Source of the DNA: Frondihabitans sucicola
GTDB taxonomy: Bacteria; Actinomycetota; Actinomycetes; Actinomycetales; Microbacteriaceae
Reading direction: 5' to 3'
DNA: 64,000 bases
Assembly: GCF_030296615.1 (NCBI RefSeq)
Contig: NZ_AP027732.1
Coordinates: 3,229,042-3,293,041, forward strand
Part shown: one piece after another, positions 38,990 to 48,278 of the stretch
How positions within the stretch are numbered: the stretch's first letter is position 1
How the letters are laid out: each line of letters opens with the position of its first letter
Program-made: the position numbers and the translations under genes
Notes under the pieces: model-generated
The model's database searches: none
Told to the model about the DNA's origin: nothing
The model's input: the letters and a program-made list of their open reading frames with translations, nothing else

Positions 38990-39580
38990 ATGGTGCGCTG
39001 GGAACCCGGAACGCGCGACCGCCTTCAGGAGGCGGCGCTCGAGCTGTACGACAGCCGCGGCTTCGAAGAGACGACCGCGGCCGACATCGCGCGCGCCGTC
39101 GGGCTCACAGAGCGCACCTTCTTCCGGCATTTCGCCGACAAGCGCGAGGTCCTGTTCGACGGGCAGGAGTTCTTCCAGGCGGCTTTCGTCAGCGGCGTGG
39201 AGAAGGCCCCGAGCGGCGCCGCAGCGATCGAGATCGTCACGTCGGCGCTCGAGTCGGCCGCGGCGTTCTTCCCGGCCGAGCGGCGCGACTACTCCCGCCT
39301 GCGGCAGCGCATCATCGTCGCCAATCCGGCTCTCCAAGAGCGCGAACTCCTCAAGATGGCCGGCCTCGCGCGGACCCTGGCAGCCGCGATCCGCGGCCGG
39401 GGCGTTCCCGATCCACAGGCCACTCTCGCCGCCGAGACCGGCGTGACGGTGTTCGGCGTGGCGTTCCTGGCCTGGTTGGAGCCGGGCGAGGAGCGCCCCT
39501 TCTTCGCCATCGAGACCGCCGTCCTCGACGAGCTCACCGCTCTGACCGGCGGTCCTTCCGCGGCGGCCCCGCGCGCCTGA
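38990..39580 (+). CDS. TetR-family regulator
   Basis: 196 residues. Helix-turn-helix at about 10-52 (LQEAALELYDSRGFEETTAADIARAVGLTERTFFRHFADKREVLF), of the AcrR type. A helical C-terminal domain carries no recognisable ligand signature. It is divergent from the epimerase gene, across a 143-bp region full of GTCA/TGAC repeats, the usual layout of a local repressor and its target. Frame intact. Confidence 0.93.
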   Translation: MVRWEPGTRDRLQEAALELYDSRGFEETTAADIARAVGLTERTFFRHFADKREVLFDGQEFFQAAFVSGVEKAPSGAAAIEIVTSALESAAAFFPAERRDYSRLRQRIIVANPALQERELLKMAGLARTLAAAIRGRGVPDPQATLAAETGVTVFGVAFLAWLEPGEERPFFAIETAVLDELTALTGGPSAAAPRA

Positions 39581-39674
39581 CCGGGGCGGGGTACACCGGC
39601 CGAGTCGCCACCGAGGGCCGACGGCGTACCGTCCACAGGATCAGTCCACGCGACCGCGCTTCGAAAGGAACCCG

Positions 39675-40475
39675 TTGGATCTCGGAATCTCAGGCAAGAA
39701 AGCTCTCATCACCGGCGCCGACTCGGGCATCGGCTGGCACACCGCCCGCCTGCTCCTCGCCGAGGGGGTCACCGTGGTCATCAGCGACCAAGACCAGGAG
39801 TCGCTCGACAAGGCGGCGGCCGACCTCGACGCGAAGTCCGGCAAGCTGTTCGCCTTCGCCGCCGACATCACGAACGTCGACGACCTCTCCGCCATGCACG
39901 CCAAGGTGAAAGACGCGATCGGCGAGATCGACATCCTCGTCCAGTCGGCCGGCGTCACCGGCGCCCAGGGCCTCTTCCACGAGATCGACGACAAGGGCTG
40001 GACGAGTACCCTCGAGATCGATCTCATGGGGCCGGTGCGGCTGGTCAAGGAGTTCCTCCCCGACCTGCGGTCCGGAGGCTGGGGTCGACTCGTCCTCGTC
40101 GCGTCCGAGGACGCCCTGCAGCCCTACGACGACGAGCTCCCCTACTGCGCCGCGAAGGCCGGCATCATGTCGTTCGCAAAGGGGCTGTCGCGTTCGTACG
40201 CGACCGAGGGGCTCCTCGTCAACACGGTGGGCCCGGCCTTCATCCACACGCCGATGACCGACGCCATGATGGAGAAGCGGTCGAAAGAGGTCGACCAGCC
40301 GTTCGACAAAGCCATCGAGACCTTCCTCGACGACAAGCGCCCCTACATGGAGCTCAAGCGTCGCGGAGAGCCCGACGAGGTCGCCAACGTGATCGCGTTC
40401 CTCTGCTCCGAGGCCGCGAGCTTCGTCAACGGCAGCAACTACCGCGTCGACTCCGGCTCGGTCGCCACCATCTGA
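39675..40475 (+). CDS. SDR-family oxidoreductase
   Basis: 266 residues, classical short-chain dehydrogenase. Coenzyme loop ITGADSGIGWHTARLL, Asp in ISDQDQ favouring NAD, DITN, then a substitution of the NNAG motif by QSAGVTG, active-site Ser in LVASEDAL and YCAAKAG (Tyr and Lys). Start is TTG 39675 with GAAAGGAA 5-12 nt upstream. Many in-frame motifs confirm it. Substrate unknown. It converges on the SMP-30 gene with 13 nt between the stops. Confidence 0.92.
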   Translation: MDLGISGKKALITGADSGIGWHTARLLLAEGVTVVISDQDQESLDKAAADLDAKSGKLFAFAADITNVDDLSAMHAKVKDAIGEIDILVQSAGVTGAQGLFHEIDDKGWTSTLEIDLMGPVRLVKEFLPDLRSGGWGRLVLVASEDALQPYDDELPYCAAKAGIMSFAKGLSRSYATEGLLVNTVGPAFIHTPMTDAMMEKRSKEVDQPFDKAIETFLDDKRPYMELKRRGEPDEVANVIAFLCSEAASFVNGSNYRVDSGSVATI

Positions 40476-40488
40476 GCTGAGCGAAGCC

Positions 40489-41343
40489 CTAGCCGAAGAA
40501 CCGGGCCGGCAGGCCCGCGCGGTCGAGGTCGTAGGCGAACACGCCACCGGAGAGCGGAAAGTCTTCCAGCTGCTCTTCGGTGGCGTTCTCGCGTGCCGAC
40601 CCGACGAAGAGCGTCGTGCGATCGGGCCCACCGATCGTCACCCCGGTGAGGTTCGGCGCCGGGAACGCGATCCGTTCCACCTCGTCGCCCTCGGCAGACA
40701 GGTGCACGACGACCCCGCCGCCGTAGATGGCACCCCAGAACTCACCTCGTGCGTCCTGGACCAGGCCGTCGTGCATGCCGGAGACCGACCACGGTCGGAG
40801 GTCGCCCAGTTCGCCCTGCGCGTTCCAGCTGCCCTGGAAGATCGTCTGCACGGCGGTGTCGGTGACCCACATCGTGCTTCCGTCGGGGGCGAACTCGATG
40901 CCGTTGGCGGTGCCGAAACCGCCGCGCAGCAGCGTCACCTCGCCGGCGGGTGTGACGCGGTAGAGCCCGGCGTCGGGATCCTGCGACACGAAGTCCATGC
41001 CGCCGACGACGAAGTTCCCGAACGGGTCGCACTTGCCCTCGTTGAACCGGATGCCCGGGTTGGCATGCTCGATCATGGCCAGGTCGCGCAGGATCCGACC
41101 CTCGTCGTCCGTCTCCACGATCCGGTCGCCGAGGGCTGCCACCAGCCCGCCGTTCCGCCGCAGTTGGAACGAGGCGAGCGGCGGGGGCAGACGCGTCTGG
41201 CGATCCTGCGTCCCGTCGGCAGAGGTTCGATGCAGCAGCCCGGCGGTGATGTCGCACCAGAGGAGTTCCTGGGCCACCTCGTCCCAGACGGGGCTCTCGA
41301 CCAGGATCGCGCGGGCGTCGACGAACAATCGGGGTTCAGGCAT
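40489..41343 (-). CDS. SMP-30/gluconolactonase family protein
   Basis: 284-residue six-bladed beta-propeller lactonase. Metal ligands of the family: Glu in ILVESPVWDE (near residue 16), Asn in RFNEGKCDPFGNF, Asn in TANGIEFAPDG and Asp in TDTAVQTI. Likely hydrolyses a sugar lactone. AAGGAG lies 6-11 nt before ATG 41343. Divergent from the GH15 gene by 39 nt. Frame intact. Confidence 0.93.
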   Translation of the reverse strand: MPEPRLFVDARAILVESPVWDEVAQELLWCDITAGLLHRTSADGTQDRQTRLPPPLASFQLRRNGGLVAALGDRIVETDDEGRILRDLAMIEHANPGIRFNEGKCDPFGNFVVGGMDFVSQDPDAGLYRVTPAGEVTLLRGGFGTANGIEFAPDGSTMWVTDTAVQTIFQGSWNAQGELGDLRPWSVSGMHDGLVQDARGEFWGAIYGGGVVVHLSAEGDEVERIAFPAPNLTGVTIGGPDRTTLFVGSARENATEEQLEDFPLSGGVFAYDLDRAGLPARFFG

Positions 41344-41382
41344 GTACTCCTTCTATCAGGTGCTGAGGAGCACGGTAGACGG

Positions 41383-43238
41383 GTGACGACTTCTCTCGAC
41401 TCGACGACCGAGCGCACCTTCCGCGCACCACTCCCCCGCGTCGACGGCTACGTGCCGCTGCGGTCGTACGCGGCCATCGGCGACGGTCGCACCATCGCGC
41501 TCATCGCCGACGACGGCCAGATCGACTGGCTGCCGATGCCGGAGATGGACACGGAGCCGGTGATCGCGGGCCTCGTCGACGCAGGATCCGGCGGCCGGTT
41601 CGAGCTGCGCCCCGTCGCCGACTTCGAGGTCGACCGGTCCTACCTCGAGGGCACCAACGTCCTCACCACGCGGTTCCGCACCGCCTCCGGCACGGTGGAG
41701 ATCACCGACGCCCTCGTCACGGGCGTCGCCGGCCGGCTTCCTGGTCGGAGCTCGTGCGCAGGATCGAGGGCGTCGACGGAACCGTGGATCTCGTCTGGTC
41801 GGTCGTCCCCGGCAGCGCGTTCGGGACGGAGCCGGTGCAGCGGATCGACACGGTGCACGGGCCGCTGCTGCGAGCGGGAGACGTCAACCTGGTGCTGATC
41901 GGTTCCGACCACGGCAGGAACGACCCGACCGAGCCCGGCGACGGAGTCGCGGACGGACCCCTGGAGTTCCGCGGTGCTTTCACGACGACGCCGGGATCGA
42001 GGCACATCCTCTGCCTCTGCGGAACGGACGACGAGCCGATCCACCTCCCGAACGCGGAGGTCGTCGATCACGGCGTCGACCGCACGATCGACAACTGGGC
42101 TCTCTGGTCGGACAACTTCTCGTGGGACGGACCCTGGTCGGAGTCGGTCACTCGCTCGACCCTGGCACTGAAGCTCCTGTTGTACAGCCCCACGGGTGCG
42201 ATCGCCGCGGCGGCGACGGCCGGCCTGCCGGAGAACCTGAACGGAAGGAAGAACTGGGACTACCGGTTCGCCTGGGTGCGGGATCTCGCCTACACGGTGG
42301 GCGCCCTCCTCGATTTCGGTCTGCGCGAGGAGCCGCACGCCGCCGTGTCGTGGATCCTCGGCTGCCTCAAGGCGCACGGGCGCGAAATGCACATCTTCTT
42401 CGGTCTCGACGGCGGTCTGCCCGACGGGACGACGAAGACCACGGCCGAGGGCTGGCGTGGGATCGGCCCGGTGTACTCGGGCAACCCGGCCTCCGGACAA
42501 CTGCAGCTCGGCGTCTACGCCGACATCCTCGCGATCCTGAGCCGCTATGCGTCCGGCGGCAACATCCTGGACCGCTCGACCGACGAGCTGCTCTGCTCCT
42601 TCGCGGACGACGCCTGCCAGCGCTGGCAGGAGAAGGACTCCGGCATGTGGGAGCTTGCGGAGTTGCAGCACTACACCTCGAGCAAGATGGGCTGTTGGCA
42701 GGCGATCGACGCCGCGTGCCACCTCGCCGACATCGGGCAGCTCCACCCCGATCCCGACGACCTTGAGCACTGGGTGAAGAACAAGGCGGAGATCGAGAAG
42801 TGGGTCGCGGAGAACGCCTGGTCCGAGGAGCGCGGCGCCTACCTCATGTACCCCGGAAGCGACGCGCTCGACGCGTCCGTCCTCCTGCACGCCCCGACCG
42901 GCTTCGACCGGGGCGAGCGGATGTCCAAGACCATCGACGCCCTCCGGAACGACCTGTCGGTCGGCCCGTTGCTCTACCGCTACAGCGGCATGGCCGACGA
43001 GGAGAGCACCTTCACGGCGTGCGGGTTCTGGTGCGCAGCCGCCCTGGCGTGCGTGGGCAGGATCGACGAGGCGACAGCTCTGATGGACCAGCTCGTGGAG
43101 CAGGTCAACGACGTCGGCATGCTCTCGGAGATGATCTCGGAGAACGGCGAGTTCATCGGAAACCTACCTCAGGGCCTCAGTCACCTCGCGCTGGTCACCG
43201 CAGCCATCACGATCGACGAGCTCTCGAAGTCTCGCTGA
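41383..43238 (+). CDS. Glycoside hydrolase family 15 protein (frameshifted)
   Basis: 618 residues: an N-terminal beta-sandwich (VPLRSYAAIGDGRTIALIADDGQIDWLPMPEMD) and an (alpha/alpha)6 barrel from about residue 260 with NLNGRKNWDYRFAWVRDLAYT, EGWRGIGPVYSGNPASGQLQLGVY and the late FTACGFWCAAAL and PQGLSHLALV segments that carry the catalytic glutamates' surroundings. Family members are glucoamylases, trehalases or glucodextranases; actinobacterial ones of this size are often trehalases, but I cannot decide. Start GTG 41383. The frame breaks at CC 41740-41741; one more C gives RLPWSELVRRIEGVDG. There is no signal peptide, so it acts in the cytoplasm. Confidence 0.9.
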
Positions 43239-43340
43239 CCCTGCCGGTCGCTGACCCGGCCGGTCAGACGCGCGTCAGCGCCGCGAACACGACCAAGCCG
43301 ATCAGCTCGGACACGCTCGTGTCGCCCCGAGCCCCGCCCT

Positions 43341-43431
43341 CCTCCCGAAATCGAAGGGGATTCGCGATCCTGCGCCCCGTTCCCGGGCCTGGACGGGGGC
43401 GAGTGCAGAAATCCCCTTCGATTTCGGGAGG
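43341..43431. repeat. Inverted-repeat element, copy 1
   Basis: 22-bp perfect arms at 43341-43362 and 43410-43431 around a 47-nt centre that itself can pair (CGCCCCGT / ACGGGGGCG). The arm core CCCGAAATCGAAGGGGATT is the same as in copy 2 at 58441. It is intergenic, between GH15 and the SAP-domain gene. Confidence 0.85.
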
Positions 43432-43477
43432 GGAAGGGGAGAGCCCAGGGAGGGGAAGGGGAGAGCCCAGGGAGGGA
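43426..43477 (+). repeat. 22-bp tandem repeat, 2.4 copies, beside inverted-repeat copy 1
   Basis: Two exact 22-bp units (43426-43447, 43448-43469) and a partial third, purine-rich with GGGAGGGGAAGGGG and GAGCCCA. The first unit overlaps the right arm of the inverted repeat. Together these fill most of the 275-bp gap 43239-43513, in which I see no gene. Confidence 0.85.
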
Positions 43478-43500
43478 GGGCGGCACGACCGCGAGCGGCG

Positions 43501-43506
43501 TACGGT
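43501..43506 (+). promoter_or_regulatory. -10 hexamer (leaderless type)
   Basis: TACGGT, 7 nt before ATG 43514. Confidence 0.4.
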
Positions 43507-43513
43507 CGGCCGC

Positions 43514-43804
43514 ATGGCAGCGAAAGCGACGAAGGCAGAGAAGAAGAATCCGGCCCTGAAAGACCCCGACCTCTACGCAGAGCTCAGGTCCGAGGGCAAC
43601 TCGGAGGAGAAGGCGGCCAGGATCTCGAACGCGGCGGCCCAGAAGGGCAACAGCCGCTCCAAGGTCGGGGCGAAGGGCGGCGAGAGCGGGTCGTACGCCG
43701 ACTGGACGGTACCCGAACTCAAGAAGCGCGCCAAAGAACTGGGCCTGAGCGGCTACTCCGGCAAGAGGAAGTCGGAGCTCGTCGCGGAGCTCCGCAACCA
43801 CTGA
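43514..43804 (+). CDS. SAP/Rho-N-domain small basic protein (DUF7218-like)
   Basis: 96 residues, rich in Lys, Ala and Ser. Residues 1-55 (KNPALKDPDLYAELRSEGNSEEKAARISNAAAQKGNSR) match the short region seen in actinobacterial DUF7218 proteins. Residues 64-95 (DWTVPELKKRAKELGLSGYSGKRKSELVAELRNH) form a SAP/Rho N-terminal helix-extended-helix, a DNA- or RNA-binding motif. It lies tail-to-tail with ku, 7 nt apart, which suggests a DNA-bound role in the same context. Frame intact. Confidence 0.85.
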   Translation: MAAKATKAEKKNPALKDPDLYAELRSEGNSEEKAARISNAAAQKGNSRSKVGAKGGESGSYADWTVPELKKRAKELGLSGYSGKRKSELVAELRNH

Positions 43805-43811
43805 CGGGTCG

Positions 43812-44663
43812 CTAGCCGGCCTTCTTCTTCCGCGCGGCGGGCTTCTTCTGCGCGGGCTTCGCGGGCTTCGCCCGACCGGCGCGATTCTTGTCGACGCTGG
43901 CCCGCAGCGCGGCCATGAGGTCGATCACTTCCCCACCGTCGTCGTCCGTGGGCTTCTCGCCGAACGTCGCGTCGGTGTCGAGCGCGTCGCCCTCCTTCAG
44001 CTTCGCGTCGATGAGCTGCTGGAGCTCCTTCTGGTAGTCGTCGCTGAAGTCGGCCGGCTCGAAGTCGTCCGCCAGGCTGTCGACGAGGTTCGCCGACAGG
44101 TCGAGTTCTTTGTCGGTGATCCTGATGCCCTTCCGAAGGGCCGGGAAGTCGGCCTCGCGCACCTCGTCGTCCCAGAGGAGCGACTGGAGCATCAAGACCT
44201 TGCCCCGCACCCGCAGGGCGCCGAGGCGCGTCTTCTGCCGCAGCGAGAAGTGGACGATCGCGGTGCGGTCGGTCTCTTCGAGCGTTCGCCGCAGGAGCAC
44301 GTACGCCTTGGCGGACGCCCCGTCGGGCTCGAGGAAGTACGAGCGGTCGAACATGATCGGGTCGAGCTGGTCGCTCGGAACGAACTCGAGGACGTCGATC
44401 TCGCGGCTGCGCTCCTCTGGCAGTGACGAGAGATCGTCGTCGGTGAGCACCACCGTGCGGTCACCGTCGTCGAAGGCCTTGTCGATGTGCTCGTAGTCGA
44501 CGATCTTGCCGCACACCTCGCAGCGGCGCTGGTAGCGGATCCTTCCGCCGTCTTTGTCGTGGACCTGGTGCAGCGAGATGTCGTGGTCCTCCGTCGCGGA
44601 GTAGACCTTGACGGGCACGTTGACGAGGCCGAAGGTGATGGCGCCTTTCCAGATCGATCGCAT
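43812..44663 (-). CDS. ku: Bacterial non-homologous end joining protein Ku
   Basis: 283 residues. Homodimeric DNA-end-binding ring protein that recruits LigD. N-terminal RSIWKGAITFGLVNVPVKVYSAT and the HQVHDKDGGRIRYQRRCEVCGKIVDYEHI segment are diagnostic of prokaryotic Ku, followed by the bridge and dimer region (MFDRSYFLEPDGASAKAYVLL). The last 25 residues are a Lys/Ala/Pro-rich tail that in other species aids DNA threading. The ligD gene is 1 kb away on the other strand, with an SDR gene between. Frame intact. Confidence 0.97.
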   Translation of the reverse strand: MRSIWKGAITFGLVNVPVKVYSATEDHDISLHQVHDKDGGRIRYQRRCEVCGKIVDYEHIDKAFDDGDRTVVLTDDDLSSLPEERSREIDVLEFVPSDQLDPIMFDRSYFLEPDGASAKAYVLLRRTLEETDRTAIVHFSLRQKTRLGALRVRGKVLMLQSLLWDDEVREADFPALRKGIRITDKELDLSANLVDSLADDFEPADFSDDYQKELQQLIDAKLKEGDALDTDATFGEKPTDDDGGEVIDLMAALRASVDKNRAGRAKPAKPAQKKPAARKKKAG

Positions 44664-44753
44664 GCGGACATTGTTCTCCGCAGGGGATGGCGCGGCCCGT
44701 TGTCGGGGTACAAAACTCACCCGGGACACCGTGCGCGCGCGTTGAGTGGGGGC

Positions 44754-45641
44754 ATGAGCCAGTACGAGAAGAAGGACCCGATCGGCCTCTACCCGGCACC
44801 GCCGTTCCCGAAACAGGACCAGTCGCTCCCGGGTCGGGCGTCGAAGATGGACCCGAAGCCGGATCACGGCGAGACGAGTTACGTCGGCCGAGAGCGCCTC
44901 ACGGGCTTCCGCGGAATCGTGACGGGCGCCGACTCCGGGATCGGCCGCGCCGCCGCGATCGCCCTCTCGCGCGAGGGCGCCGACCTCGTTCTCAGCTATC
45001 TCCCCGACGAGCAGGAGGACGCCGAGGAGGTCCGCGATCTCCTCGAGGGCGAGGGACGGCGAGCGATCCTCAAGCCGGGCGATCTGTCGGACGAGGCGTT
45101 CTGCTTCGAACTCGTCGCTGCGGCGGTCGAGGAACTCGGCGGCCTCGACACCCTCGTCATGGTGGCCGGCCACCAGGAGAGTCACGACGACATCCTCGAG
45201 ATGACGACCGAGGGGATCGACAACACCTTCAAGACGAACATCTACTCGTTGTTCTGGCTGAGCCAGGCCGCGATCCCACACCTCGAGCCCGGGTCGTCCA
45301 TTGTGACGACGGGGTCGATCCAGGGCAATACGCCCTCGCCCGACAAGCTCGACTACGCGGTGTCCAAGGGTGCCATCGGGACGTTCACCGCGGCTTTGGC
45401 GCAGCAGCTCGCCCCGAAGGGGATCCGCGTCAACTCGGTCGCCCCGGGCCCCATCTGGACTCCGCTCCAGCCGGCCTCCGGCGACCCGGAGACCGTCTCC
45501 CACTTCGGCGAGGGCTCACCGTACGGTCGTCCGGGCCAGCCCGCCGAGCTGGGCGCCGCGTACGTGCACCTGGTCAGCCCCGAGTCGAGTTACACCAGCG
45601 GGACGACGATCACGATCGCCGGCGCGACGCCGAACTACTGA
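44754..45641 (+). CDS. SDR-family oxidoreductase, YghA/GSP39-like
   Basis: 295 residues. It has the 45-residue N-terminal extension typical of the glucose/ribitol-dehydrogenase-like stress SDRs (DPIGLYPAPPFPKQDQSLPG, then MDPKPDHGETSYVG). Coenzyme loop VTGADSGIGRAAAIAL, MVAGHQ in place of NNAG, Ser in TTGSIQG, YAVSKGA (Tyr, Lys) and VNSVAPGPIWTPL. Start ATG 44754; TTGAGT is 6 nt upstream. Homologues are often general-stress genes, which fits the neighbouring repair genes. Confidence 0.93.
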   Translation: MSQYEKKDPIGLYPAPPFPKQDQSLPGRASKMDPKPDHGETSYVGRERLTGFRGIVTGADSGIGRAAAIALSREGADLVLSYLPDEQEDAEEVRDLLEGEGRRAILKPGDLSDEAFCFELVAAAVEELGGLDTLVMVAGHQESHDDILEMTTEGIDNTFKTNIYSLFWLSQAAIPHLEPGSSIVTTGSIQGNTPSPDKLDYAVSKGAIGTFTAALAQQLAPKGIRVNSVAPGPIWTPLQPASGDPETVSHFGEGSPYGRPGQPAELGAAYVHLVSPESSYTSGTTITIAGATPNY

Positions 45642-45726
45642 GTCGTGAGACGGGAACGCCCGCTTTCGGACTCGGGGCCGGTCCGCGGCCGCGAGCGGTG
45701 CGCGACCAGGAGGGTTGAGTAGGGCT

Positions 45727-48186
45727 ATGGCGAAAGCAGAACGAGTGACGGTCGGTGGACACGTCCTGTCGCTGACCAACCTCGACAAGGTCCTCTACCC
45801 CGCGACCGGGACGACCAAGCGCGACGTGCTCGCCTACTACGCCGCCGTGGCCGAGTGGATGATCCCGCACACGGAAGGCCGTCCGGCCACGCGCAAGCGG
45901 TGGGTGAACGGCGTGGACGGCGAGGTGTTCTTCGAGAAGAACCTGCCCGATTCCGCGCCGTCGTGGGTCGCCCGGCACTCGATCGAGCACAAGGACCACG
46001 AGAACGTCTATCCGCTCGTCGACGACCTGGCGACGCTGACCTGGCTCGGCCAGGTCGCGGCGCTCGAGATCCACGTCCCGCAGTGGCGTTTCGGACCCCG
46101 GGGCGCGGAACGCAATCCCGACCGGATCGTGCTCGACCTCGACCCGGGCGAGGGGGTCGGGCTCGCGGAGTGCGTATTCGTGGCGCAGGAGATGCGCGGG
46201 ATCCTGCGCGACATGGGTCTCGACCCCGTTCCCGTCACGAGTGGGAGCAAAGGGATCCACGTGTACGCCGCCCTCGACGGGAAGCAGACGACCGACCAGG
46301 TGAGCGAGGTGGCGCACGAGCTGGCGAGGGCTCTGGAGGCGGATCACCCCGACCTCGTCCTGTCGACGATGGGCAAGCAGGATCGGCGCGGCAAGGTCTT
46401 CGTGGATTGGTCGCAGAACAACGGCAACAAGACGACGATCGCGCCGTACTCGCTCCGCGGCCGGGAGCACCCGACCGTCGCGACCCCGCGGACCTGGCGC
46501 GAACTCGCCTCGAAGTCGCTTCACCACCTCGAGTACCCGGAAGTCCTGAGGCTCCTCAAGCGCCGAGGCGACCCGATGGCCGGGCTCTCGTCAGGAACCC
46601 CGGTGCCGCCGGGCGAACTCGGCGACGACCACCGGAACACGGAGCATCCGGTACCCGTCGACTCCGCGGGCGACGGCCGCCCGGATCGCCTCGCGAAGTA
46701 CCGGTCGATGCGTGACCCCGCCAAGACCCGCGAGCCGGTCCCCTCCGACGCGCCGCCCGCGAGCGACGGGCAGTCGTTCGTCGTCCAGGAGCATCACGCC
46801 CGGCGCCTGCACTGGGACTTCCGGCTGGAGCACGACGGCGTGCTGGTCAGCTGGGCGCTGCCGAAGGGCGAGCCACAGGACACGACGCAGAATCACCTGG
46901 CGGTGCAGACGGAGGACCACCCGCTCGAATACGGCACGTTCGAGGGCACCATCGCGAAGGGCGAGTACGGCGCCGGAGAAGTCACGATCTGGGACTCCGG
47001 CTCGTACGAGCTCGAGAAGTGGCGCGACGGCAAAGAGGTGATCGTCGTCCTTCACGGCGAGCAGCGCGGCAGCAGGCGCATCGCCCTGATCCACACCGGC
47101 CACGGCGGAGGCAAAGCCGACAGCAACTGGCTCATCCACCGGATGAAGGACGACGACGCCCAGGATCCTGCGCCCTCTCGCCCTTCGGCACGATCCCGCA
47201 CGCACTCGCCGAAGACGACCGCGCTGAAGAGCACCGACCCCATGCTCGCCAGCCCCGGTGCCGAATCGGACGTCGGGGATCCCGACGAGTGGGCCGTCGA
47301 GCTGAAGTGGGACGGCGTGCGGGCGATCGTGACCGTGCACGACGGCTCGGTGACGCTGACGAGTCGCAACGGCCACGACATGACGCCGTCGTACCCGGAG
47401 TTCGCCTCGCTCGGCGAGCGGCTGGGGGACGTCGCCGACGCCGTCCTCGACGGCGAGATCGTCGCGGTGGACAAGCAGGGCCGTCCGGACTTCGGGCTGC
47501 TGCAGACCCGCATGAAGCTCACCAGGGCGCGAGACGTGGAGCGCGTGCGCGCGACGGCACCGGTGCGGCTGCTGCTGTTCGACGTGCTGTCGCTCGGTGG
47601 CACTCCCCTGGTCGGCGAGAGCTATGACGACCGGAGAGCGGCACTCGTCGACGCCGTCGACGCCGACCCGGTGATCGACGTCCCGCCGGCGTTCGAGGGC
47701 GACCTCGCCTCGGCGATGGAGTTCTCGAAGAAGCTCAGGCTCGAGGGCGTCGTCGCGAAACGGCGCGACAGCACGTACTCGATCGGGCGTCGAAGCCGCG
47801 CCTGGATCAAGATCAAGCACCACGCGACGCAGGAGGTCGTGATCGCAGGCTGGCGGCCCGGTGCAGGGCGGCGCGCGGACGGCGTCGGCTCGCTCCTGAT
47901 GGGCATCCCGAGTGACGACGGCCTGCGCTACGTGGGCCGCGTGGGAACCGGCTTCAGCGATCGCGACCTCGACGACCTGCTCACCGCCTTCCGCTCGTCC
48001 GCCCGGAAGACGTCTCCCCTCGTCGGCGTCCCCCGAGCGGACGCCCGCGACGCGCACTGGATCACGCCGTCCCGGGTCGGCGAGGTCGAGTTCGCCGAGT
48101 GGACCTCGACCGACCGCCTCCGCCAGCCGACCTGGCGCGGCTGGCGCCCCGACAAGGATCCGGCCGACGTGGTCCGGGAGTCCTGA
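45727..48186 (+). CDS. ligD: Multifunctional DNA ligase LigD (polymerase-phosphoesterase-ligase)
   Basis: 819 residues, ATP-dependent end-joining enzyme. Residues about 1-290: primase-like polymerase domain (LTNLDKVLYPATGTTKRDVLAYY; catalytic Asp pair in RIVLDLDPGEGV; GSKGIHVYAAL). About 350-480: 3'-phosphoesterase domain (VVQEHHARRLHWDFRLEHDGVL, GTIAKGEYGAGEVTIWD). About 500-815: ligase domain with nucleotidyl lysine in ELKWDGVRA and motifs SRNGHDMT, DGEIVAVD, EGVVAKRRDSTY and WIKIKH, then the OB fold. The order Pol-PE-Lig is that of mycobacterial LigD. Start ATG 45727 with GGAGGG/AGTAGGG upstream. Frame intact. Confidence 0.97.
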   Translation: MAKAERVTVGGHVLSLTNLDKVLYPATGTTKRDVLAYYAAVAEWMIPHTEGRPATRKRWVNGVDGEVFFEKNLPDSAPSWVARHSIEHKDHENVYPLVDDLATLTWLGQVAALEIHVPQWRFGPRGAERNPDRIVLDLDPGEGVGLAECVFVAQEMRGILRDMGLDPVPVTSGSKGIHVYAALDGKQTTDQVSEVAHELARALEADHPDLVLSTMGKQDRRGKVFVDWSQNNGNKTTIAPYSLRGREHPTVATPRTWRELASKSLHHLEYPEVLRLLKRRGDPMAGLSSGTPVPPGELGDDHRNTEHPVPVDSAGDGRPDRLAKYRSMRDPAKTREPVPSDAPPASDGQSFVVQEHHARRLHWDFRLEHDGVLVSWALPKGEPQDTTQNHLAVQTEDHPLEYGTFEGTIAKGEYGAGEVTIWDSGSYELEKWRDGKEVIVVLHGEQRGSRRIALIHTGHGGGKADSNWLIHRMKDDDAQDPAPSRPSARSRTHSPKTTALKSTDPMLASPGAESDVGDPDEWAVELKWDGVRAIVTVHDGSVTLTSRNGHDMTPSYPEFASLGERLGDVADAVLDGEIVAVDKQGRPDFGLLQTRMKLTRARDVERVRATAPVRLLLFDVLSLGGTPLVGESYDDRRAALVDAVDADPVIDVPPAFEGDLASAMEFSKKLRLEGVVAKRRDSTYSIGRRSRAWIKIKHHATQEVVIAGWRPGAGRRADGVGSLLMGIPSDDGLRYVGRVGTGFSDRDLDDLLTAFRSSARKTSPLVGVPRADARDAHWITPSRVGEVEFAEWTSTDRLRQPTWRGWRPDKDPADVVRES

Positions 48187-48278
48187 CCGCCGATCCACGG
48201 AATCCGAGAATCCCCTCCTGCACCCGGATCGACGTCGAATCCGTGGGTCGACTCCGGACGGGGTCGAAATCCGGAAAG

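Noticed and set aside
43341..43431. Insertion sequence ends
   Set aside because: The inverted arms are only 47 nt apart, with no transposase. A small palindromic repeat element is the better description.
43426..43477. CRISPR array
   Set aside because: The 22-bp units are directly adjacent without spacers.
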